Positions 36,428 through 43,350 of a stretch of 64,000 nucleotides of DNA are shown here, piece after piece. Source of the DNA: CBDEGU01 sp965238045 (GTDB lineage: Bacteria; Acidobacteriota; Terriglobia; Bryobacterales; UBA6623); contig CBDEGU010000010.1 in assembly GCA_965238045.1 (NCBI GenBank), positions 682,001 through 746,000 on the forward strand. Direction: 5' to 3'. Both the position numbers and the translations under genes were made by a program. The notes under the pieces are model-generated. The model saw nothing but the letters and a program-made list of their open reading frames with translations, did not search any database and was not told the DNA's origin. Each line of letters opens with the position of its first letter. The stretch's first letter is position 1.

Positions 36428-37711
36428 ATGGCTAAGATCTTCCCCTTTCGAGGTTATCGCTACAGCCCCGAGGCCGGTCCGGCCGATCGCCTTCTCACTC
36501 AGCCCTATGACAAGATCTCGCCCGAGATGCAGGCGAACTACTATCAGGCAAGCCCCCATAATTTCGTGCGCCTGATCAAGGGCCAAGAGAAGCCCGGCGA
36601 CGACGCCGCCCATAATGTCTATACGCGAGCGGCGGCCGACCTGGAAGACTGGATTCGCCAGGGCGTACTCGTTCAGGAGCCGGAGCCGGCGTTTTATCCC
36701 TACTTCCAGGAGTTTGAACATCCAGAGACTGGGCAAGTCTTCGAACGCAGGGGCTTCATCGGGCTGACCGAGGCCGTCGGTTACGAAAAGAAAGTCGTCC
36801 ATCGCCATGAACGGACGCATTCGGGTCCCAAGCTTGACAGGCTACGGCTTACGCGTCACACCAAAGCACACTTCGGCCAGCTCTTCATGCTCTATGACGA
36901 TCCGGAGTTCGCCGTGGACCGGCAGCTTGACGAGATGGCGGCAATTCCCCCGTTGCTGGAAGTTAGAGACGAGTTCGGTGTGCGGCACAGGCTTTGGAAG
37001 ATCACCGATCCCTCGCGGCTCGGCGAAATGCAGCACGCCATGGAATCAAAAAACCTTCTGGTGGCCGACGGGCACCATCGCTATGAAACGGCGCTTGCCT
37101 ATGCGCGGGAAAACCCCGGCCTGGCGGGCGCCGGCAAAGTGATGATGACGTTCGTCAATCTTCGCTCGCCCGGATTGGTCGTCCTGGCGACGCATCGCCT
37201 CCTCGACGGCTTACCCGGTTTCAGCTCGGATGATTTACTGCGCCGCGCCGCGCCGTTTTTTGAGATCGAACCGCTTGCTTCGGCGGCCCAGTTGCTCGAA
37301 CATCTCGATTCCGCTCCCCGGGACCGTTCCACGATTGGTTTGGCGGCCGATGCCGGAAACACCCACTGTCTGCTTCGCGTCAGGCCGGAAGCCGCGGACG
37401 AACTCCTGGCGGGATCGAGCGAACTCGAACGGCAACTCGATGTCGTGATTCTGCACAAGCTCTTGCTCGCCAAATGCTTGGATGTTTCCGAGGAAGACGT
37501 CCGGGAACTCAAGAATATCCGCTACCAGCGGGGCGCGAGAGATGCCATCAAGGAGGTTCATGCGGGCCGAACGCAACTCGCGTTCCTGCTTCGGCCCGTG
37601 AGCGCGCGGCAGGTGGCCGGCATCGCTTTCGCCGGCTCGGTGATGCCGCAGAAGTCGACGGATTTCTTTCCGAAACTGCTTTCTGGCCTTACGACTTACC
37701 GTCTAGGATGA
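36428..37711 (+). CDS. DUF1015 family protein
   Basis: A 427-residue soluble protein of the DUF1015 family. GGAG lies six bases before the ATG. The opening AKIFPFRGYRYSPEAGPADRLLTQPYDKISPEMQANYYQASPHNFVRLIKG matches the family start (the PYD and NFxRL blocks), and LLVADGHHRYETALAYARENPG is the invariant DGHHR motif. LLLAKCLDVSEEDVRELKNIRYQRGARDAIKEVHAG and MPQKSTDFFPKLLSGL are the conserved C-terminal blocks, so the gene is complete. In some bacteria the family is linked to serine or phosphoserine-type metabolism, but no activity can be inferred here. It follows the tRNA-Asp gene and converges with the next gene with a 23-bp overlap. Confidence 0.93.
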   Translation: MAKIFPFRGYRYSPEAGPADRLLTQPYDKISPEMQANYYQASPHNFVRLIKGQEKPGDDAAHNVYTRAAADLEDWIRQGVLVQEPEPAFYPYFQEFEHPETGQVFERRGFIGLTEAVGYEKKVVHRHERTHSGPKLDRLRLTRHTKAHFGQLFMLYDDPEFAVDRQLDEMAAIPPLLEVRDEFGVRHRLWKITDPSRLGEMQHAMESKNLLVADGHHRYETALAYARENPGLAGAGKVMMTFVNLRSPGLVVLATHRLLDGLPGFSSDDLLRRAAPFFEIEPLASAAQLLEHLDSAPRDRSTIGLAADAGNTHCLLRVRPEAADELLAGSSELERQLDVVILHKLLLAKCLDVSEEDVRELKNIRYQRGARDAIKEVHAGRTQLAFLLRPVSARQVAGIAFAGSVMPQKSTDFFPKLLSGLTTYRLG

Positions 37712-38033
37712 GCCAAAGCAAGACCAGCGAGAGCACGCCGATCGTTGATCCGCCGGCCACGAGGATCCATTTCCAGCTCGGGTAGAAACGATGTGCCGCT
37801 GGCTTCGGCTTCCCAGAAGCGAAGCTGGCCGGCTCGTTCTGCCCCGGGCCCAGGTCCGCGATCCAGTCGCAAGCTGCTTGGTTGGTTATGTAGATCGTGT
37901 GAGCGTTTGGCCCGTCCAGCGACGTGCGAAGCTTCCGCCGCAGTTCCGCCGGCATCTCGTCCAGCGACTGGTATACGCCTTCGTGTTCCTTGGTGGCGAC
38001 GCGAACCATCGAAGTCTTCAGGATCCACTTCAT
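37689..38033 (-). CDS. Small protein with C-terminal membrane anchor
   Basis: A 114-residue protein: a soluble N-terminal part (MVRVATKEHEGVYQSLDEMPAELRRKLRTSLDGPNAHTIYITNQAACDWIADLG) and one C-terminal membrane segment (WILVAGGSTIGVLSLVLLWLIL). The ATG overlaps the stop of the LysR gene (ATGA), so it is translationally coupled to it. Its last 23 bp overlap the end of the DUF1015 gene on the other strand. I do not recognise a family; the IYITNQAA segment is reminiscent of similar small tail-anchored acidobacterial proteins. Confidence 0.65.
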   Translation of the reverse strand: MKWILKTSMVRVATKEHEGVYQSLDEMPAELRRKLRTSLDGPNAHTIYITNQAACDWIADLGPGQNEPASFASGKPKPAAHRFYPSWKWILVAGGSTIGVLSLVLLWLILDGKS

Positions 38034-38977
38034 GACGCCCTTGATGTCTTGGGCATCGTTTTCGCCAGCTTTTCTTCTGGCATCTCCGTCGTGCCCCGGC
38101 GCGCGAACTCGATCACGACCTCAATGAAGCCCAAGGCCGCGTGCGAGAGCGGCTTATCCCTCCGGTAGATCAAGCCGAGTGTGCGAATCATCGGCAGGGG
38201 CGCCAGCGGGACCGAGACCAGCGCGCCCCGGCCCAGCTCCGCTTGCGCGTTGGTGACCGCCATGAAGCCGATTCCCAGTTCGGCCATCACGAACTGCTTG
38301 ATCATCTCGCTTGACTCCAGCTCCATCGAGATCCGCATGTCGTCCTCGACGAGCGCCAGAAGCTCATTGATGCGGTTGCGCGTGCGGCCGGTCCTCGGAA
38401 GCAGGAGCGGGTGCTCGACAATCTCTTGGGCGCTGACCGCGGGAAGCTGAGAGAGCGGATGTCCTGGGGGCACGATCAGTCGAATCTCGTCGGAGTGAAT
38501 CTGCACCAGTTGAAGCCGCCTTTCTTGCACCGGAAGATGTGTAATGCCGAAGTCCACGGAATTATCAAGAACCGCGTCGACGATGCTGGAACCGTAGGAC
38601 CGAATCACCTGCAGCTGAACGTTGGGGAACTTCCCCTTGTAGGTCGAAAATACTTGCGGCAGCACGTTGACGCAGGTCGCCTCATTGGCCGCGATGATCA
38701 CTTCGCCGCGCGGCACTTTCTCCAAATTCCGAATCGCGTCCAGTGCCTGCCGCTTGGTGCCGATAATTTTCTGAGCGTAGTCGGCGAAAATCTTTCCCGC
38801 CTCGGTGAGCGAGATGCGGTTTCCGAAACGCTCGAAAAGTTTGGTGTCCAGTTCCTGCTCCACCTGGCGGATCTGGGCGCTGATCGTGGGTTGGGTCCGG
38901 AAGCACGTCTTGGCGGCCTTGGAAAAACTCTTCAGGCGCACGATTTCAAGAAAGGAATGAATCTGATCGAAATCCAT
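38030..38977 (-). CDS. LysR-family transcriptional regulator
   Basis: A 315-residue regulator with an N-terminal winged helix-turn-helix (MDFDQIHSFLEIVRLKSFSKAAKTCFRTQPTISAQIRQVEQELDTKLFER) and a C-terminal periplasmic-binding-like effector domain (EVIIAANEATCVNVLPQVFSTYKGKFPNVQLQV; VDFGITHLPVQERRLQLVQIHSDEIRLIVPPGHPLS). The fold and subfamily resemble the CysB/CbbR-type regulators. The inducer is unknown. The gene is followed by the tail-anchored protein with a 4-bp overlap. Its upstream region (38978-39074) is free for its own promoter and ends at the miniature element at 39075. It is the last core-like gene before the mobile region. Confidence 0.93.
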   Translation of the reverse strand: MDFDQIHSFLEIVRLKSFSKAAKTCFRTQPTISAQIRQVEQELDTKLFERFGNRISLTEAGKIFADYAQKIIGTKRQALDAIRNLEKVPRGEVIIAANEATCVNVLPQVFSTYKGKFPNVQLQVIRSYGSSIVDAVLDNSVDFGITHLPVQERRLQLVQIHSDEIRLIVPPGHPLSQLPAVSAQEIVEHPLLLPRTGRTRNRINELLALVEDDMRISMELESSEMIKQFVMAELGIGFMAVTNAQAELGRGALVSVPLAPLPMIRTLGLIYRRDKPLSHAALGFIEVVIEFARRGTTEMPEEKLAKTMPKTSRAS

Positions 38978-39074
38978 GATCGCCGCGCGGCCAGCCCCGC
39001 GCGCTAGCGCGGCGGCCTACAGATATCACGCTGCTTACTATACCATCGAAGCCCCGCACAACTCTCTGCCGGGC

Positions 39075-39188
39075 ATTGTCAAGTCAACTGCTAGCCGGGG
39101 GACCAACCTACGATATCGAGTATTCAGGCGCGGTCTCGCTACCCATATCCTGGGGCCATCTCAGCTTGTGATGCGTTAACTTGGCAAT
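39075..39188. repeat. MITE-like element, left copy
   Basis: A 114-bp element bounded by imperfect inverted ends ATTGTCAAGTCAAC and GTTAACTTGGCAAT. A related 130-bp copy lies inverted at 42799-42928, sharing internal blocks such as CGATATCGAGTATTCAGG and GGCGCGGTCTCGCTACC. No coding capacity. The pair brackets the metalloprotease gene. The stretch 39189-39395 after it holds no gene that I can support. Confidence 0.7.
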
Positions 39189-40219
39189 GCCGTTCCGGTT
39201 CCGCGCACGCTTGGGTAGCGGCCCAAGAGCCGCGATGCAGGTAATTTTCAGCTCTAGTACTCGACAGATCCTCCGATGAGTGTTATAACAGGCCTAGCGT
39301 GTGCGAGTGGCTGGATCTGTGTCAATCGTTGCCAAGGTGCGTGTTAGAATACGCGAAACTAGCCAGGCCACAGCCCAGCCCAAGAGGAACCAACCATGTC
39401 TCGAACCTACTTTCCTGTCTGATGGGTATTCACTTGACTCAGGTATTTTGAAATGGCCCCTACATGTTGTGGTTGTCCGTAGCGCGTGTTGCGGTGCCTC
39501 CGACCAGCGACTTGTAGGGCGCCGGTTGGACGGCGACGGCCTGCTGAACCAGGCGGTAGAAGAGCTTGCCTCGGCTTCTGGACTTGCGGCGGTTGAAGCG
39601 GAAGGTGAATTCGTCGAGGTAGTAGTCGAGATGCTCGTGGCTGACGGCTCCTTGATGCGTACCCAGTATCCAACGCTTCAGTAACGACACCACGCGATGC
39701 ACGCGGGGGAGCAGTTGAGAGGCTCGTGCCGGTTGCCCGTCCAGGTAGCTCACCTCGTGGCGATAGCCGTCGCTTTCGAGTGGCTCGTATCCCAGCCAGC
39801 CGTCCGTGTGGACCACGCTGCCGGGTTCGACCGACTCGCCGACGAAGGCCATCAAACTGTCCCCAGAGGCGTTCGGAATCGTGCGCATCCGAACTCGTCC
39901 GATGCCGGCGCCATCTTCCTCGGCCGCTACTACAATCAGCGCTTTCGCGTCGGTTTGGCGGCCCCGCACGCCCTCCTCCAGGGCTCCTAAGTAAGTCTCG
40001 TCAACCTCAACGCGCCCGCTGAGGCGATCACGTCCGGGCCGCACCATAGCGCGCCGAAGCTTGTGCAACCAAGTCCAGGCCGTCTTGTAGCTGCCCAGGC
40101 CCAACACCCGCTGCAATCCCAATGCACTCGCCCCGTTCTTCTGGCTGGTGAGCCACCACATTGCTCGAAACCAACTCTGGAGCGGCTTGCGGGTGTCTTG
40201 AAAGATTGTGCCTGCTGTC

Positions 40220-41667
40220 GAGAGTGTCCCAATCGTAGTTGAGGGTTTGTAGGGCGGCGGCGTAAAAGAGCATTGTACTAGGCAGCCTTTGCTGCTGTGG
40301 CCTTGGCCGGATTGAGGATGGCGTCGAGCATCCACAGATCCTTGTAACCCATGATCTTGCGGAAGCTTTTCTCGGTATCGAGGAATGCAGCCGTGGCCCA
40401 GCGACACACCATGGCCGCGTCCTTCCAGCGGGTCACTCGCCGCGTTCTCCGCCGCACCCCGGCGTTAGGAGACTCGACGATGTTCGTCGTCGCCAGGCAG
40501 CGATGCAGCGACGGCGGCGCACCCAGGCGGTTGATGGTGAAACACTCCTCCATGCCTTCGCGCAAACTCACCGCCGCCTCGGGCCAGTCACCCTCGTACC
40601 ACTGGGCTAGCTTCTCCAGCCGCGCTTGTCCATCTTGGGCTCCCAGCCGCCAGGCGGCCCGGATCGCCGCTTTGGCCTGATCGCGCTCGGCCTTAGGCAG
40701 CCGCTCGACGACATTGCGCAGCTTGTGAGCACGGCAGCGCTGCACCGGAACTTTGCCGAAGACCCGCCGCACCGCCGCCCGCAGGGCCTTCGATCCATCG
40801 AGCACGAAGAGCCTGTTTTTCTCCGTCGATACTCCCCGCTCGACCATGCCCCTCAGCAAGTCTTCGGCGGCGGCTGTGCTCTCAGTGGCGGCGTGCTGCA
40901 ATCCCAGCACATGTTTGTTGCCCTGACGGTCTACGCCCACCGCTGCAAGCACTACATGATCTGCGAAGATCAAACCGTCCACGTAGATCACCAGCAGATC
41001 CAACTCATCCAGGCGCCGCGTGAGCACTTCGTCGATGCTCTTTTCGGCGGCCTCGACTGCCTCCCGGCTGACGGCGGATTTCGACACCCCGGCCGTGCCG
41101 GCCATTGCGCCAATCACCCCGGCATAGTTGCGCGTCGAGACGCCCTTCATCAGAATGTCGAGCATGCGCGCGCCGAGGCGTTCGTCGTCCTGCATCGCTT
41201 CGTAAGCGGGCACTTTGACCTCGCCGCCGGAGCGTTTGCGCAGTCTGGGTTTGCTGACGCGCAGTTTGCGGTTGCTGAGCTTGACGCGACCGGGCTGGCG
41301 GCCCCAGCGGACCACATCGCCGCGGCGCTTCTTGCCGGGCTGGGAAAGTTTTCCACCGGTAACTTGCTGCGCCGACAGTTCCAGCACGGCTTGAATGGCG
41401 GCGCGGCCGGTGACGTCGATAACCTCGTCGACGGCTCCGCGGCACTGCTCGACCAGTTCAACCAAGGGCAGCATGAGTTGGGAGTTTTGGCTGAGCAGGC
41501 GGGTGAGGTCGTTGGGGCTGACTGGCTGTTGCTTCGCGGAATCCAGAATGTGATATCGTTTCTTCACGGCGGTTCTCCTTTGTGGTGAAAGGTTTGCTCG
41601 ATTCTCTCAGAGAACCGGGCTTGAGAACCGCCGCCCTTCCACCTTCAACTAGATTCGGGACAATCTC
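40220..41667 (-). mobile_element. IS256-family element, copy 1
   Basis: 1448 bp with imperfect terminal inverted repeats (GAGAGTGTCCCAATC and GAGATTGTCCCGAATC). It is inserted in copy A of the IS1595-family element with the 8-bp duplication CTGCTGTC at 40212-40219 and 41668-41675. The second copy at 54760 has the same length. One transposase gene fills the element. Confidence 0.96.
40278..41567 (-). CDS. IS256-family (mutator-type) transposase
   Basis: A 429-residue DDE transposase. The N-terminal half (LTRLLSQNSQLMLPLVELVEQC) is the DNA-binding region. The catalytic domain shows LLVIYVDGLIFADHVVLAAVGVDRQGNKHVLGL with the first Asp, FVLDGSKALRAAVRRVFGKVPVQRCRAHKLRNVVERLP with the second Asp and the C/H block, and WPEAAVSLREGMEECFTINRLG with the Glu. 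The C-terminal LATTNIVESPNAGVRRRTRRVTRW is conserved. The gene is intact, and the translated product appears the same as that of the second copy. Together with the fresh 8-bp duplications, this suggests recent activity. Confidence 0.95.
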   Translation of the reverse strand: MKKRYHILDSAKQQPVSPNDLTRLLSQNSQLMLPLVELVEQCRGAVDEVIDVTGRAAIQAVLELSAQQVTGGKLSQPGKKRRGDVVRWGRQPGRVKLSNRKLRVSKPRLRKRSGGEVKVPAYEAMQDDERLGARMLDILMKGVSTRNYAGVIGAMAGTAGVSKSAVSREAVEAAEKSIDEVLTRRLDELDLLVIYVDGLIFADHVVLAAVGVDRQGNKHVLGLQHAATESTAAAEDLLRGMVERGVSTEKNRLFVLDGSKALRAAVRRVFGKVPVQRCRAHKLRNVVERLPKAERDQAKAAIRAAWRLGAQDGQARLEKLAQWYEGDWPEAAVSLREGMEECFTINRLGAPPSLHRCLATTNIVESPNAGVRRRTRRVTRWKDAAMVCRWATAAFLDTEKSFRKIMGYKDLWMLDAILNPAKATAAKAA

Positions 41668-42798
41668 CTGCTGTCGCCGAAGCTTGATGCCCGCAGCTTG
41701 CACACTGCAGCAGCACCGTGCGCACCGCCCAGGTTTTGTCATGCCCGCATCGCGGACAACGAAAACCCTCCGGCCAGCGGAGTTGACACAGATACTCCCG
41801 ACAGGCCTGCTCGCTAGCGAAACGCGCCTCGAACTCGGCCAAATTCCGGGGATAATCTTCCATCGCCCAAGATCCTACATCTTGGGGTCACCTGAGTCAA
41901 GTAAATACCCATCTCCTGTCTTTGCGGCGTTGCTGCTGAGCGCGGTCTTAGCGGTCCCGGCGGGCGCTGGCCATTCCTGGGCCAACTACCACTGGGCGCG
42001 CCAGACCACGGAGGCCGAGCCGTCGTTTGATCTGCTCGTCGTCGACAGCGTGACTTTGGAGTGGCAGGGCGCCTTCGACACGTCGCTAAATCTATGGAGG
42101 TTGTCCAGCAAGCTGGACAATGTTATCGATTCCGGCGACGAGAACAGCAAGACCCGCAAACGGTGCAAGATGGTCCAGGGACAGATGCGCGTCTGCAACG
42201 CCAAGTACGGCCAGGCCGGCTGGATAGGTATGGCGACGATCAACATCGACGCGAATGGGCACATCACCCAGGGCACTGCAAAGATGAATGACAGCTACGA
42301 CTGGTACTTCGCAGCGAACCCGGACGAGGTCAACCACGTGACGTGCCAGGAGATCGGCCATGTCTACGGTCTCGGCCACACCAGCACGGACGGCTCAAGC
42401 CAGGGCACCTGCATGGACTATTCCACGAGTACCAACAGCCAATGGCCGAACGGGCACGACTATGAACAGCTTGACACGATCTACGGCCACACCGACTCGT
42501 ACGACACCTACGACACCGCCGCCACCCCAAGCGAGGAGGGTGGCGGCGGTGGTGGTGACGACGGCGGCAGCGGCTGCAACGCGCCTCCAGGCAAGGGGTG
42601 CAACAAGTACGAGGCGCCCGGCGGAGTGCCTCTGGGCGCGGTTCGCGTGCACTATAGCCCAGGTCGCGACGGCAATCTCGGTCACGCCGACTACGTGCTG
42701 GGGGATGACGAGGGCGGCCTGTGGGTATTCCACCTAACGCTCGTTCCCGAGGACGCGCGCAGGCGCTGACCTGCGCCCCTTCCGGCATACAAAGAGGG

Positions 42799-42928
42799 GT
42801 TGTCAAGTCAACGCATCACAAGCTCTGAGACGGTCCCAAGACATCGGTAGCGAGACCGCGCCTTGATACTCGATCCTGAATACTCGATATCGCGGCTTCG
42901 TCCCTCGGCCGCCAGTTAACTTGACGAT
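42799..42928. repeat. MITE-like element, right copy, inverted
   Basis: 130 bp, inverted relative to 39075-39188. It has ends GTTGTCAAGTCAACGC and GTTAACTTGACGATAC and an extra internal duplication of about 14 bp (ATACTCGATCCTGAATACTC). It lies 29 bp after the metalloprotease stop codon. The stretch 42929-43041 holds no gene. Confidence 0.7.
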
Positions 42929-43041
42929 ACCCGCCGAACGGCTCGTGCCCTGCCTTGATTCCTCACCCTTTCGCGAGGTTCCCCCCTCGGGCGAGACGAG
43001 AAGCACAGCCTAAATGAAGACTCAGGGAGGAAACCCGGCGC

Positions 43042-43182
43042 TTATTTCCGCGCGCCGCGCCGCAGCTTCTTGACGCGCGACTGCCGCAGTTTCTTGGGTT
43101 TGCGTTTGGGTTTGGAAATCAGGAAGGTGCCGCTGCCGACATACTCACTCTTGTAGAGCTTATCCTTTTCGTTCTCTGCCAT
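43042..43182 (-). CDS. Small lysine/arginine-rich protein
   Basis: 46 residues from the ATG at 43182 (CGAGG four to five bases upstream): MAENEKDKLYKSEYVGSGTFLI then a very basic tail (SKPKRKPKKLRQSRVKKLRRGARK). A longer start at 43239 adds 19 residues. The composition suggests nucleic-acid or ribosome association, but no family is recognised. Confidence is limited by length. The gene is divergent from the large propeller-PHP gene. Confidence 0.5.
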   Translation of the reverse strand: MAENEKDKLYKSEYVGSGTFLISKPKRKPKKLRQSRVKKLRRGARK

Positions 43183-43350
43183 AAGACCTCGTAAGAACTC
43201 CATTGTATCCCATGATCGGTTCGCCTGGGGAGCGGGCAAGCCGTCCCCCCCCGGCCATCTCCCGCGTCACGTATCCCGCCCAAGTCCCCTCTCCGGCTGA
43301 TACAATCGGGACCGCAACGCTCATTCCCAATGGCTATCCGGGAGGCAGAC

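Larger units (their letters stand above)
39460..41863 (-). pseudogene. IS1595-family transposase, copy A, split by IS256-family insertion
   Basis: The transposase starts at 41863 (MEDYPRNLAEFEARFASEQACREYLCQL) with the zinc ribbon CPRCG...CASCG. It breaks after SATAG at the IS256-family target (CTGCTGTC) and continues from 40211 to 39460 with the DDE domain (VEVDETYLG, VVHTDGWLGY, HQGAVSHEHLDYYLDEFTFRFN). No full-length protein can be made from this copy. Confidence 0.93.
39421..41913 (-). mobile_element. IS1595-family element, copy A, with nested IS256-family element
   Basis: Ends are GATGGGTATTCACTTGACTC and the near-complementary CCTGAGTCAAGTAAATACCC/ATC. The target duplication TCCTGTCT is at 39413-39420 and 41914-41921. 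Without the nested IS256-family element (40220-41667) and its duplication, the element is 1037 bp, the same as copies B-E. The DNA differs from the other copies at a few bases (for example AAACTG where the others have AAGCTG at 39846-39851). Confidence 0.95.
39396..42769 (+). pseudogene. Matrixin-like secreted metalloprotease interrupted by IS elements
   Basis: Removing the IS1595 copy and one 8-bp duplication (TCCTGTCT) joins 39396-39420 to 41922-42769 as one 291-codon frame. The ATG has AGAGGAA upstream. The restored N-terminus MSRTYFPVFAALLLSAVLAV is a textbook signal peptide, so the insertion hit codon 9. The mature part carries HVTCQEIGHVYGLGHTS, the zinc motif of matrixin-like proteases with Gln in place of the first His of HExxHxxGxxH, and CMDYS as the Met-turn. 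A glycine-rich linker (GGGGGDDGGSG) precedes the C-terminus (GAVRVHYSPGRDGNLGHADYVLG). It would be a secreted peptidase. As it stands, only a leaderless fragment from 41922 could be made. Confidence 0.88.
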
